Below, piece by piece: positions 33,091-41,268 of a DNA stretch of 64,000 nucleotides. A model generated the notes under the pieces. It was not told the DNA's origin. It saw only the letters and a program-made list of their open reading frames with translations, and ran no database searches. Position 1 is the stretch's first letter. The number at the start of each line of letters is the position of its first letter. The DNA is from Alphaproteobacteria bacterium UBA6324 (GTDB lineage Bacteria > Pseudomonadota > Alphaproteobacteria > CAAGCB01 > CAG-977), in assembly GCA_002439085.1 (NCBI GenBank), contig DJSW01000009.1, positions 52,292-116,291 of the forward strand. Reading direction: 5' to 3'. The position numbers and the translations under genes are program-made.

Positions 33091-34115
33091 CCGAAGACAG
33101 GATCATCAGCCCCGCCAAACGCAGCGGCGACGAGGATTTCGCCAATATGCGCCCGAAATCGCTGGCCGATTTCACGGGACAGCGGAGCGTTTGCGAAAAC
33201 CTGAAGGTATTTATCACGGCGGCATTGACCCGCGGCGAAGCGTTGGATCACATCCTGCTGTTCGGCCCCCCGGGATTGGGCAAAACGACGTTGGCGCAGA
33301 TCGTGGCGCACGAATTGGCGGTCGGTTTCCGCGCGACATCCGCCCCCATGATTTCCAAAGCGGGCGATCTGGCGGCGATTTTGACGAATTTGGAAAAGAA
33401 CGACGTTCTGTTCATTGACGAAATCCACCGCCTGAATCCCGCGATCGAAGAGGTTCTGTACGCCGCGATGGAGGATTTCCAGCTGGATCTGATCATCGGC
33501 GAAGGGCCCGCCGCGCGGTCGGTGCGCATTGATTTGCAGCCGTTCACCCTGATCGGGGCGACGACGCGGTCGGGGTTGCTGACCCAGCCGTTGCGCGACC
33601 GCTTCGGGATTCCCTTGCGGCTGGATTTTTACGATCCCGCCGATTTGGAAAAGATCGTGATACGCGGCGCGGGCGTGCTGAACACCGCCATTACCGCGGA
33701 CGGCGCGCGCGAAATCGCCAAACGGGCGCGGGGGACGCCGCGCGTGGCGGGGCGGCTACTGAAACGCGTGCGCGACTTTGCCGCGTTTGAGGGGAAAAAG
33801 GAAATCGACGCCGACATCGCCGACCGCGCGTTGAAACGGCTGGACGTGGACAAGCAGGGGCTGGACATGATGGATCGGCGATACCTGAACTGCATCGCGC
33901 AAAAATACGCGGGCGGACCCGTCGGCGCGGACACGTTGGCCGCCGCTTTGTCCGAAGAGCGCGACACGATTGAGGAAGTCATCGAACCCTATTTGTTGCA
34001 ACAGGGGTATTTGCAGCGCACGCCGCGCGGCCGCGTTTTGACCGCGCTGGGGTACAAGCATCTGGGATTGCAGCCGCCCGCCGGCGACGCGGCCGACCTG
34101 TTTGCAAACGCGTAA
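33087..34115 (+). CDS. ruvB: Holliday junction branch migration ATPase RuvB
   Basis: RuvB is the hexameric AAA+ motor of branch migration. The 342-residue protein shows Walker A GPPGLGKTT at about residue 60, Walker B LFIDEIHRLNP, sensor 1 GATTRSGLL, an Arg-finger region, and the C-terminal winged helix (LQRTPRGRVLTALGYKHLG). It is the last gene of the yebC-ruvCAB unit; an accessory block follows rather than the tol genes. Confidence 0.96.
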   Translation: MTEDRIISPAKRSGDEDFANMRPKSLADFTGQRSVCENLKVFITAALTRGEALDHILLFGPPGLGKTTLAQIVAHELAVGFRATSAPMISKAGDLAAILTNLEKNDVLFIDEIHRLNPAIEEVLYAAMEDFQLDLIIGEGPAARSVRIDLQPFTLIGATTRSGLLTQPLRDRFGIPLRLDFYDPADLEKIVIRGAGVLNTAITADGAREIAKRARGTPRVAGRLLKRVRDFAAFEGKKEIDADIADRALKRLDVDKQGLDMMDRRYLNCIAQKYAGGPVGADTLAAALSEERDTIEEVIEPYLLQQGYLQRTPRGRVLTALGYKHLGLQPPAGDAADLFANA

Positions 34116-34212
34116 AACTCTTCGCTTTTCTATTTTCCGGCAGTTTTCTCCGTCCGGCGCGAAGTGTGATTTTTGTCATTGCTGATTTTAATTCTTCCAA
34201 TTCGCATTTTTA

Positions 34213-34241
34213 TTGAAAGACGGCACGCTTTCCTTTATACC
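34213..34241 (+). promoter_or_regulatory. Promoter at the start of the paralogue block
   Basis: TTGAAA (34213-34218) and TATACC (34236-34241) with 17-bp spacing lie 32 bp upstream of the first small membrane protein gene, so the block need not depend on ruv transcription. Confidence 0.6.
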
Positions 34242-34272
34242 TTTTAATTAGAAACATTAAAAGGAATAAGAA

Positions 34273-34926
34273 GTGACCTTGACCCTTTCCGCGTCCGGTC
34301 TGTCCAAGAAGGAAACGACCGAACGGCTTTTGGCAAAATATTTGCGCGGCGCCGTTCACGAAATGCACCGCGTTGACGCCGTGACGCGCCATTTCGGCAA
34401 AGAACCGAATCGCGGCGTCGAAGAACGCGCGGCCGAAAAATATATGAAACGGCATCCTTTGCGTGTCCCCGATCAAGCGGCGGCGTTGGCGTTTGTGGAT
34501 GGTGCGGAAAAACATTACGCCGCCGAAGCGAAAAAGGCGCCGCTGCACACAAAATTGCATTACGCGATCGGGCAGGTCGGCAAAGCGCGGGTCAAAGCGG
34601 CCGTCGTTTGCGGCATCGCCGCGGCGGTCGGATGCGTCGCCGTCGCGCACGGCGCGGATGTCAAGGTTGTTCCGGCCGTTGTGGCCGTCGCGGGCGGCGC
34701 GTATATGGCGGCAGATTATTTGCGGATGTCTTTTGAACCGAAAAAATACGGCGACGACGTTTTGCGTAAAAAGGAAATACTGGCGGATTACACGCGCGCG
34801 AAACAGGCTCTGTTCGTTTTAAAGCGGATGAAACAAAGCTTGAAACATCAAAAGGACGCGCCCGAACCGGCAAAGGCGACGCCCGATCTGTCGTTTCTTT
34901 TATCCAAAAAGGGGACGGCGCGGTAA
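34273..34926 (+). CDS. Paralogue family member 1: small two-helix membrane protein
   Basis: Unknown family, the first of five related genes in this block. The 217-residue protein has an N-terminal soluble region with YLRGAVHEM and YMKRHPLRV, then HYAAEAKKAPLHTKLHY, two hydrophobic segments at about residues 107-126 and 131-149, and a C-terminal motif TRAKQALFVLKRMKQSLK followed by a polar tail. The same pattern (YLxG, A-YM-x-PLxV, KxxxxTKxxY, two helices, KxALFxLKxMKxxL) occurs in the four paralogues. Most similar to member 2. The start is GTG at 34273 behind AAGGAA. Confidence 0.8.
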   Translation: MTLTLSASGLSKKETTERLLAKYLRGAVHEMHRVDAVTRHFGKEPNRGVEERAAEKYMKRHPLRVPDQAAALAFVDGAEKHYAAEAKKAPLHTKLHYAIGQVGKARVKAAVVCGIAAAVGCVAVAHGADVKVVPAVVAVAGGAYMAADYLRMSFEPKKYGDDVLRKKEILADYTRAKQALFVLKRMKQSLKHQKDAPEPAKATPDLSFLLSKKGTAR

Positions 34927-34941
34927 AAATAAAAAAACAGC

Positions 34942-34969
34942 TTGAAAATTGGACAAAACGGACTACACT
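34942..34969 (+). promoter_or_regulatory. Promoter of paralogue 2
   Basis: TTGAAA (34942-34947) and TACACT (34964-34969) are spaced by 16 bp. The spacer holds TTGGACAAA, also found in the spacer upstream of paralogue 4, which points to shared promoter ancestry. Confidence 0.5.
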
Positions 34970-34999
34970 TTTCTGACAGAGTTTCAGGAGGGTGAAGCA

Positions 35000-35647
35000 A
35001 TGTCTTTGACTGTTTCAACAAATCGGGCGGCCGCCCCGAAAGAAAACACGGCGGAATTGGTCGGTGCTTATTTGCGCGGCGTCGTGCGCGAAATGCGCAA
35101 AGTGGATTATGCCGCGAACTTTTTCGATGAAATGCCGAAACGTTCCACGGAACGGAAAGTCGCGATGAATTATATGAACCGCAAACCTTTGCGCGTGCAA
35201 AATACGGCGGAGGCCGGAAAACTGATCGCGGATGCGGAAAAACATTACAAGGCCGAGGCGGGCAAAGCGTCCCTGCGTACCAAAACGGATTACGCGCTGG
35301 GGGCGACATACAAATCAATCGCCGTTAAAGCGGTGCTGGGCGGCGCGGCGATGACCGTCGGCGCGGTTTTGGCGGTAAACGGCGCGCGGCCGGAAACGGT
35401 CGCGTTGGTCGCCGGCGCGGGAATGGCCGCCGTCGCCGCAGGCGGTTCGATCATCCGCGCGGTGCAGGGGACGGAAGCCTATGAAGCCGACCGCAAGGCG
35501 CACGCCCGCGATTTGGATAAATACACCGAAGCCAAAGAGGCTCTGTTCGCCCTGAAAATGATGAAGCGTCAGCTGAAATCGCAGGAAAAGGCGAAATCGG
35601 ACAGCGTTATCCTGTCCGCGTTGAAATTGCGTCAGGCAACGTATTGA
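35000..35647 (+). CDS. Paralogue family member 2: small two-helix membrane protein
   Basis: Unknown function, 215 residues. It shares with member 1 the YLRGVVREMRKVDY, YMNRKPLRVQ and EKHYKAEAGKASLRTK segments, two hydrophobic helices (about 108-128 and 131-152), and the C-terminal TEAKEALFALKMMKRQLKSQ motif. ATG at 35000 follows CAGGAGGG; an in-frame TTG-type start at 34949 is inside the promoter and is rejected. Terminator follows. No signal peptide; both ends are probably cytoplasmic. Confidence 0.82.
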   Translation: MSLTVSTNRAAAPKENTAELVGAYLRGVVREMRKVDYAANFFDEMPKRSTERKVAMNYMNRKPLRVQNTAEAGKLIADAEKHYKAEAGKASLRTKTDYALGATYKSIAVKAVLGGAAMTVGAVLAVNGARPETVALVAGAGMAAVAAGGSIIRAVQGTEAYEADRKAHARDLDKYTEAKEALFALKMMKRQLKSQEKAKSDSVILSALKLRQATY

Positions 35648-35667
35648 CAATAAACGGCAAATTTTCA

Positions 35668-35703
35668 AACGGGCGGAGAGGTTGCTTTCCGCCCGTTTTT
35701 TCT
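35668..35703 (+). terminator. Intrinsic terminator after paralogue 2
   Basis: A perfect 10-bp stem (AACGGGCGGA with TCCGCCCGTT, 35668-35677 and 35688-35697) ends in a T-run. Confidence 0.85.
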
Positions 35704-35766
35704 TGTAAAATCCGTAAAAATTTTGTCTAATGAATAAAATTGCTTTTTAATCGGGGGGATTTTTCC

Positions 35767-37938
35767 ATGGCTTCGTTTTTGCAACGCGTTTTTTCCGGCG
35801 CGACAGGGGACTTTAAAGGGGCTTTTCGCACCAACGACACGGTGAAAATCGAAAAGGACCCGAATGATCCGACAAAGGAAATCCTGCGTTTCGGCGAAGG
35901 AAAGGACGATTATTTTTCCGTCGAGGGTGACAAAAAGGACAAAGAGGCCCTGCGCGAAATCTTGTCCAAGGTCATTGAAAGCCCAACTCAGCTGAAAAAA
36001 ATACGCGACCTGCCGTTGGAGGATCGTCCGACTTTGATGCGCGACCGCAGCGGAAAAGCAAACGGAATGGCGTGCGGCGGTTATTGTAGCGGCGAGGTTA
36101 TCTCAATCTCGCCTTCCAGCGGAACGGGATATGAGGCGGCGGGAACGTTTTGCCATGAATTTCAGCATCAATATCAACACGTCAAAGGTGATTTGGACGA
36201 GTGGAAATTCAAAAAATTCACAGTGTCCGATAAAATTTTAAACGATCGTATGTGTGAATCGGCGGCGGATACGGCGAAATACCAATATATGTACGAAATG
36301 AAAGATAAAAACTTGAAAGCGCGAATGGCTTTCGAAGCTGTGAAGCTGGAACGTCCCGGCTTGAAAGCTTACGCCGCCGCCAAGGATAAGGGCAAAAGCG
36401 AACAGGATTGTATGCTGGCGGGGATGCAGGGATATGCGACCGACTATATGACAGCGCATTACTATGCGAAATACTATAATCGATTGATTAAGGAACGGGA
36501 TCCCGAAGGATTGAACGCCGATTTATATACGGACAATGTTCGTGCCGCCGTGGGTGGTTCTGTTTTTCAAGCCATGGGCATGAAAGGTGGAAAGCTGGAT
36601 GAATTCGCGGCGTACAAGGATCATACCGTCGGCATGACAACTGAAAAATCGCAGGAATCCTCTGTTCGCAAAGCGATGCGGTCGGCCGAATTCAACTATG
36701 TGACGCCGACGGTCGCCCGCGCGATTACCCGTTGGGCTAAAATGCTGAAAAAATCGGGGTTGGAGTACGATGAAAATCCCGACAAGCTGAATGTCAGGAC
36801 GATGTACGGCGTGACGAAAAACAAGGAACGTGGCGGTTTCGCGGGATTGATGTTTGCGGCAAAAACAAAGATGTTCGCGCTTGCCGACAAACTGCGCACG
36901 CCGAAAGCGGAATTGGGAGCCAAGAAATTTTTTATGAAAGAAACGGGCGTTCCCGATTTGATTCTGACGACGGACAAAACCGGAAAACCGCAGGCAACCG
37001 TTGGCTTTTCGGTGGACGGACGTTCCATGGAAGTGGATGCCGTCAAAAAACTGGGCAAAAAGGAAGTCGATAAGCGCACTGAAACTGCGCAGAAAATGTT
37101 CGGCATTTTGATGAAACAGCCCGCGTTCAAACGGCAGGTTGAGGAAATGCACAAAAACGGCGTTGAAATCAACCTGAGTTTCAGCGACGCGGTGAAAGAA
37201 CCCCGCACCATACAGGGCAACACGATTTTGCTGAACCCGCATCAGAAACCCAAACAGCTGGCGGATCAGTTCATCAGACAGTTTGTGCCCGCTTTGCGCG
37301 AGGGGATGGCGACGAAACGGCAACAGGCCGCGGTCAAAGCTATGGAACAGGTGGCGACCGTCGCAAAAACAGTTGAACCGAAAGCCGTTGAAAAGCAATC
37401 TGAAAACCACGCCGCGCCCAAAGCGGTGGAACAGGCGGCGACCGTTGCCAAAACGGTTGAACCGAAAGCGGCCGAACCGAAACAGGAAATCAACGGGGAA
37501 ATGTTGCTGAAAATGGTGGATCAGCTGGCGTTCCGTACATCGAAATCCAATCAGTCGGATACCTACTACAAACCGACGCCCGTTGAAACAAAGCTGATCG
37601 ATTCGCTGGCGAAATATTCTAAGGATATGGTGAAATCGGCGGGCATCGATTCCCGTTCGGCACAGGCAAAACCGTTCCGCGCGAAATGTTTGGCGGAATG
37701 GGCGCAATCGCCGCAGGGCAAATCGGGCGTGACAAAGCTGTTGCAGGCGTACGGAAATATGAAAGCGTTTGAAAAGCCGCGGGAAAAACAGCCGTTGATG
37801 CAAACGTTGCAGGCGCAGACGCGCGCGCAGGCCAATCAGGGGCAGAGTCTGATGGGCGAACTGAACAAACAGCAGGCGAAAAACAACGCCGCCAAAGCGG
37901 CGCAAGTTGCCCGTGCGCAAACGGGCGCGTCGCGCTGA
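35767..37938 (+). CDS. Large HExxH metallopeptidase-like protein of the paralogue block
   Basis: The 723-residue protein lacks a signal peptide and transmembrane helices. It has HEFQH at 130-134 (AAGTFCHEFQHQYQH) and, 30 residues on, ESAAD at 164-168 as a candidate third ligand. The layout is like the 8.2-10.6 kb protein (HELGH then ECIAD) but the rest is not obviously alignable. Residues 530-575 hold an imperfect 28-residue repeat (ATVAKTVEPKA) that looks like a flexible linker between an N-terminal catalytic-like region and a helical C-terminal domain. ATG at 35767 has a GGGGGG site; the in-frame TTG at 35740 lacks one. Likely promoter TTGTAA/TCTAAT at 35703-35731. Substrate unknown. Confidence 0.78.
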   Translation: MASFLQRVFSGATGDFKGAFRTNDTVKIEKDPNDPTKEILRFGEGKDDYFSVEGDKKDKEALREILSKVIESPTQLKKIRDLPLEDRPTLMRDRSGKANGMACGGYCSGEVISISPSSGTGYEAAGTFCHEFQHQYQHVKGDLDEWKFKKFTVSDKILNDRMCESAADTAKYQYMYEMKDKNLKARMAFEAVKLERPGLKAYAAAKDKGKSEQDCMLAGMQGYATDYMTAHYYAKYYNRLIKERDPEGLNADLYTDNVRAAVGGSVFQAMGMKGGKLDEFAAYKDHTVGMTTEKSQESSVRKAMRSAEFNYVTPTVARAITRWAKMLKKSGLEYDENPDKLNVRTMYGVTKNKERGGFAGLMFAAKTKMFALADKLRTPKAELGAKKFFMKETGVPDLILTTDKTGKPQATVGFSVDGRSMEVDAVKKLGKKEVDKRTETAQKMFGILMKQPAFKRQVEEMHKNGVEINLSFSDAVKEPRTIQGNTILLNPHQKPKQLADQFIRQFVPALREGMATKRQQAAVKAMEQVATVAKTVEPKAVEKQSENHAAPKAVEQAATVAKTVEPKAAEPKQEINGEMLLKMVDQLAFRTSKSNQSDTYYKPTPVETKLIDSLAKYSKDMVKSAGIDSRSAQAKPFRAKCLAEWAQSPQGKSGVTKLLQAYGNMKAFEKPREKQPLMQTLQAQTRAQANQGQSLMGELNKQQAKNNAAKAAQVARAQTGASR
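37354..37476 (+). repeat. Tandem 84-bp coding repeat (1.5 copies)
   Basis: The coding sequence for ATVAKTVEPKA occurs at 37354 and again at 37438, an 84-bp period with scattered base changes. It encodes a Lys/Pro/Ala-rich linker in the HExxH protein. Confidence 0.8.
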
Positions 37939-37958
37939 TCCGCGCATGATTTGAAAAA

Positions 37959-37992
37959 AAAACGCCGCGACGGTCGAAACGTTGCGGCGTTT
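37959..37992. terminator. Hairpin after the 35767 gene, weak terminator
   Basis: A 13-bp stem (37959-37971 with 37980-37992, one G-T pair) is preceded by an A-run but followed by few T residues, so it ends transcription better on the minus strand. Confidence 0.5.
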
Positions 37993-38016
37993 CCGATGTT
38001 TTCCGGTAAAAAGATG

Positions 38017-38045
38017 TTGGACGGTCGGGCGAATCGTGGTATCTG
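38017..38045 (+). promoter_or_regulatory. Promoter of paralogue 3
   Basis: TTGGAC (38017-38022) and TATCTG (38040-38045), 17-bp spacing, lie 28 bp before the gene start. Confidence 0.45.
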
Positions 38046-38072
38046 TTCCGTCCGACAGACGGAGGGGAAGAA

Positions 38073-38657
38073 ATGTCTTTGATCATTGACAATCATTCGG
38101 AAACGGCGCGCGCGAACGCCGACACGATGAAAAAGGTGACGGAATATCTGAACGGTTTGTATAATGCGACGATCGGCGTCCCGACCGACCGGCGCGACGC
38201 GGCCGCCGACGCCTATATGAAAAACAGTCCGCTGGATGTTGCCGATAAAGCCGCCGCCGTCAAACAAATCGACAATTTGACGCGCGAATGCGAAAGCGAC
38301 GCGAAATCCGTTTCGTGGCGCACAAAATTGCACAGCCGTTTCGGACAAACGGGAAAACAGGCCGTCAAGCTGGCGATGTTGGGGGCGGCGTCCGTGGTCG
38401 GCGGCGTTCTGGCGGCGAACGGCATGACGGCGGTTTCCATTCCCGTTTTGTGCGCGGGATTGGTCGCCACTCAAGGGGAAAAAGGTTTGACGGCAAAAGA
38501 AAAGGCCAATGTCGAACAATACGGCGCGATCAAACACGGGCTGTTCACTTTGAAAAAAATGCGGCGGGCTTTGACAGCCGAATCGGACGGGAAAAGCAAC
38601 GTTTCCACCCCCGAATTGAATGCGGCGCTGCGTTTGAAGCGGGATCGCGACCGCTGA
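38073..38657 (+). CDS. Paralogue family member 3: small two-helix membrane protein
   Basis: Unknown function, 194 residues, the most divergent member. It keeps YLNGLYNATIGVP, AYMKNSPLDVADKAAA, WRTKLHSRFG, hydrophobic stretches at about 100-120 and 124-136, and the C-terminal AIKHGLFTLKKMRRALT motif, ending in a short basic tail (RLKRDRDR). ATG at 38073 follows GGAGGGG. The VADKAAA segment links it to members 4 and 5 more than to 1 and 2. Confidence 0.8.
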   Translation: MSLIIDNHSETARANADTMKKVTEYLNGLYNATIGVPTDRRDAAADAYMKNSPLDVADKAAAVKQIDNLTRECESDAKSVSWRTKLHSRFGQTGKQAVKLAMLGAASVVGGVLAANGMTAVSIPVLCAGLVATQGEKGLTAKEKANVEQYGAIKHGLFTLKKMRRALTAESDGKSNVSTPELNAALRLKRDRDR

Positions 38658-38678
38658 TTTTTGCCGTTATTTGGAAAC

Positions 38679-38713
38679 GCCGCGGCGTTTTGCGTCGCGG
38701 CGCGCTGTTTTTT
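38679..38713 (+). terminator. Terminator after paralogue 3
   Basis: CGCCGCG (38679-38685) pairs with CGCGGCG (38696-38702) and is followed by CGCTG and seven T residues. A second hairpin with A/T flanks follows at about 38708-38744. Confidence 0.65.
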
Positions 38714-38747
38714 TAGAGGATGCGCCCTGTGCGTCCTAAAAAAATAT

Positions 38748-38775
38748 TTGAAGCTTTGGACAAATCGTGTTAATC
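38748..38775 (+). promoter_or_regulatory. Promoter of paralogues 4 and 5
   Basis: TTGAAG (38748-38753) and TTAATC (38770-38775) are spaced by 16 bp, with TTGGACAAA in the spacer as upstream of paralogue 2. The start lies 33 bp downstream. Confidence 0.45.
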
Positions 38776-38807
38776 TTTTTGTCAAACAGACAGGAAAGGA
38801 TTAAAAA

Positions 38808-39431
38808 ATGTCTTTGACTATCAATTCCGAAAAAGGTTTGACGCTGAACGATGTCAAAACGACGATGAAAATCGCGGCGTATGTCGGCGGCTTGGCCGAT
38901 TATATCGACGGCGTTCCCAAACAGTACCGCGACAGTGTCGCCGATGCCTATATGGAAGACCACCCGCTGAAAGTCGAAGACAAGGCGGCGGCCTACGATT
39001 TGGTCGGCAAAATGGAAAAAGAATACAAAAAGGAAACGAAATCCGCGTCCTTGGACACAAAGTTGCAGTACCATTTCGGCAATCGCGGCGCCGAAGTCGC
39101 CAAAGCGGTCGCTTTGGGCGCGGCGGCGGTCGTCGGCAGCGTGATGGCGGCGCAGGGTATGGATCAGGCGGCGGCACCCGCGTTCGTAATGGCGGCCGGC
39201 GCGCTTTGCACGGGCGCGCACGCGGCGACGGTGGACGACAAATATCAGACGAGCGCCGTTGAAAAATACGGCGAAGCCAAGCGCGCTTTATTTGCTTTGA
39301 AAAAAATGAAAAAGGCGTTGAAACCTGAATCAACGTACAAACAGGACGTTCAGGCGCTGTACGCGTCCGGTTTGGGCAACCCCGGCGGCATGATTACCGC
39401 GCTGAACCTGAAACAAAAAGGCGGCAGATAA
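38808..39431 (+). CDS. Paralogue family member 4: small two-helix membrane protein
   Basis: Unknown function, 207 residues. It has YVGGLADYIDGVPKQYRDS, AYMEDHPLKVEDKAAA, KSASLDTKLQYHFGNRG, helices at about 103-122 and 125-142, and the motif YGEAKRALFALKKMKKALKP. The last 27 residues (ASGLGNPGGMITALNLKQ with neighbours) are nearly identical to member 5. ATG at 38808 follows AGGAAAGG. Member 5 starts 22 bp after its stop, so the two are likely one transcript. Confidence 0.83.
   Translation: MSLTINSEKGLTLNDVKTTMKIAAYVGGLADYIDGVPKQYRDSVADAYMEDHPLKVEDKAAAYDLVGKMEKEYKKETKSASLDTKLQYHFGNRGAEVAKAVALGAAAVVGSVMAAQGMDQAAAPAFVMAAGALCTGAHAATVDDKYQTSAVEKYGEAKRALFALKKMKKALKPESTYKQDVQALYASGLGNPGGMITALNLKQKGGR
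39351..39431 (+). repeat. Duplicated 3' end, copy 1
   Basis: These 81 bp at the end of paralogue 4 match 40021-40101 at the end of paralogue 5, with about 7 differences. The upstream halves of the two genes differ much more. Confidence 0.9.
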
Positions 39432-39453
39432 GCAAAAAGAAAGGGGCGTTTCC

Positions 39454-40101
39454 ATGGAATTGAACGAATCGATGTTTTTTGAAAAAGCCGACCATAAAAC
39501 AATACGGCAAGTCTATATGTACTTGGGCGCGCTGGATTGTTCCATGAACGGCGAACCGACGAAGAAATACGGAGAAATCGCAGACGATTTTATGCGGAAA
39601 ACGCCTTTGCGTGTCGATAACAAAACCAATGCGTTGAAAACGGTTCAAGCGTTGGAAAAGCAACATATCGATGCCGTTGAAAAAACGTCTTTGAAAACGA
39701 AGTTTCAAGCGGCTTTCGGCATGAAAGCGCCTGAAAAAGCGTTTCAGGCGGCGTGCATTCTGGGCGCCGCGGCGGTTGTCGCCGGTGTGGGAACGGCGGC
39801 GGGAATGGATCCTGCAATCGTCGGCACAATGTCTGCCGGAATGGTGGCGTTGGCGGGTGTGGCCGGTCACGCCCTTAAGGGGGAAATGCAAGACAATCCT
39901 GAAAAAACGGCAACGGAACAATGGGAAGTGCAGAAATACGGCGACATTAAACGGGCGTTGTTTGCTTTGAAAAAAATGAAGAAAGCTCTGACGCCCGAAT
40001 CGTCTTACAAAAAAGAAGTGCAGGCGTTGTACGCGTCCGGTTTGGGTAACCCCGGCGGCATGATTACCGCGTTGAACCTGAAACAAAAAGGCGGACGCTG
40101 A
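39454..40101 (+). CDS. Paralogue family member 5: small two-helix membrane protein
   Basis: Unknown function, 215 residues. It has YLGALDCSMNGEPTKKYGE, DFMRKTPLRVDNKTNA, KTSLKTKFQAAFGMKA, helices at about 105-122 and 125-142, YGDIKRALFALKKMKKALTP, and the same C terminus as member 4. ATG at 39454 has AAAGGGG upstream. It is followed after 27 bp by the first of two related HExxH proteins, suggesting a functional link. Confidence 0.83.
   Translation: MELNESMFFEKADHKTIRQVYMYLGALDCSMNGEPTKKYGEIADDFMRKTPLRVDNKTNALKTVQALEKQHIDAVEKTSLKTKFQAAFGMKAPEKAFQAACILGAAAVVAGVGTAAGMDPAIVGTMSAGMVALAGVAGHALKGEMQDNPEKTATEQWEVQKYGDIKRALFALKKMKKALTPESSYKKEVQALYASGLGNPGGMITALNLKQKGGR
40021..40101 (+). repeat. Duplicated 3' end, copy 2
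   Basis: Second copy of the 81-bp C-terminal coding segment described at 39351. It encodes YASGLGNPGGMITALNLK and neighbours, so the sequence at this end appears conserved or recently converted. Confidence 0.9.
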
Positions 40102-40128
40102 GCCGCATCCGCTTTCGGGAGTGTCGCT

Positions 40129-41256
40129 ATGTCAAATTCCGTTTCCGATTTTATGAACACGGGCGGCGTCAAAGCGTTTAAAAGCGGCATTGACGCCTTT
40201 AAAAAACTCAGTACGCCGAAAAAAATCATGGCGGGCGGCGTTTTGGCCGCGGCGTTCGCCATAGCGACCAACACGAAAAATTACAACAGCGTGGAAAACA
40301 GGTCGAAAGCGCAAACGGCCTACGCGATTATGGAAAACGGCGACACGCTGTGTTCGTATCGGGCGGTTCCGACGACGGCCGCGGATTTCGCGCGGCTGCA
40401 AAAACTGGTCAACAGCGCGACGAAAACCGAAACGGGGCGCGAGATCATAAAGGGGCTTTCCAAAACGGGAACGACGTTGCGCGTCGATTATTCGGGCGAG
40501 GACAATCTGGGCTATTTCCTGCCCGAGGATAACTCGATCTGTCTGGGGCGTCAGCACGGCGACGCCGATTTACAGTCCGTTTTGATTCACGAGGGCGAAC
40601 ACGCCCTGCAAAACACGCGCGTTCCCCAACGTTCCGGCCGCTACACCTTTGAATCGAATTTGAAAACCCTGCGCGCGATGGAAGCGGATGCCATGACCAT
40701 GCAGACGATGTTTTCGTTTGAAATGGCGGAAAAGGGCGACAGCGCGGCGTTGAAAATGATGAAAATCCGCCACAAGGGAATGGTTGACACTTATGCCGCC
40801 GCCAGCGAAAAATACGGCAAAGGCAGTCCGGAAGCGTTGAAGGAAACGATGCTCAGCTGGTACGACGACAAATCCTATGTCACGATTTACGATAACACAC
40901 TGGCCGCCGAACACGCTGGAGAAGTGGACGGGCGGGTCGGCGTTTCTCTGTTGTCGCATTTTTCAAAAACGGCGGACGCCGGTGCGGTTTTGGCGGGCGC
41001 GTGCCAATGGAAAGGCGTTAAATACGCGGGGACGGACGGGGCTTTGCTGAACACGCGGCGCACGGCGTGGCTGAACGTCGAAGTGCGCGACAAAATGTCG
41101 CGGGTTCACAACCGGCTGGTTTCTAAAACGATGGGGTTCAACGGCGACGAAAGCGTCGATAATTTCTATATGCGCAAAGACGGCGTCGTGTCCAAACAAA
41201 CCTATAAACAAATTGTCGCGGCGATGATCGCCGGTCAACAACGGCAGGGACGATAA
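40129..41256 (+). CDS. HExxH membrane-anchored metallopeptidase-like protein A
   Basis: The 375-residue protein has a short N-terminal hydrophobic segment (about 33-48, IMAGGVLAAAFAIAT) that may act as an anchor or signal. The main domain has DTLCSY, NSICLG, SVLIHEGEHALQ with HEGEH at 154-158, and E185/D187 in RAMEADAM 27 residues later as ligand candidates. It is clearly paralogous to the next gene (same N terminus MSNSVS, DTLCSY, SICL, EADA). The gene is 27 bp after paralogue 5. ATG at 40129 is behind CGGGAGTG. Activity and target are unknown. Confidence 0.8.
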   Translation: MSNSVSDFMNTGGVKAFKSGIDAFKKLSTPKKIMAGGVLAAAFAIATNTKNYNSVENRSKAQTAYAIMENGDTLCSYRAVPTTAADFARLQKLVNSATKTETGREIIKGLSKTGTTLRVDYSGEDNLGYFLPEDNSICLGRQHGDADLQSVLIHEGEHALQNTRVPQRSGRYTFESNLKTLRAMEADAMTMQTMFSFEMAEKGDSAALKMMKIRHKGMVDTYAAASEKYGKGSPEALKETMLSWYDDKSYVTIYDNTLAAEHAGEVDGRVGVSLLSHFSKTADAGAVLAGACQWKGVKYAGTDGALLNTRRTAWLNVEVRDKMSRVHNRLVSKTMGFNGDESVDNFYMRKDGVVSKQTYKQIVAAMIAGQQRQGR

Positions 41257-41268
41257 GGGGATAAAACA

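Noticed and set aside
37959..37992. Strong terminator for the 35767 gene
   Set aside because: The stem is good but the plus strand has only three T residues after it, so it is kept only as a weak or minus-strand terminator.
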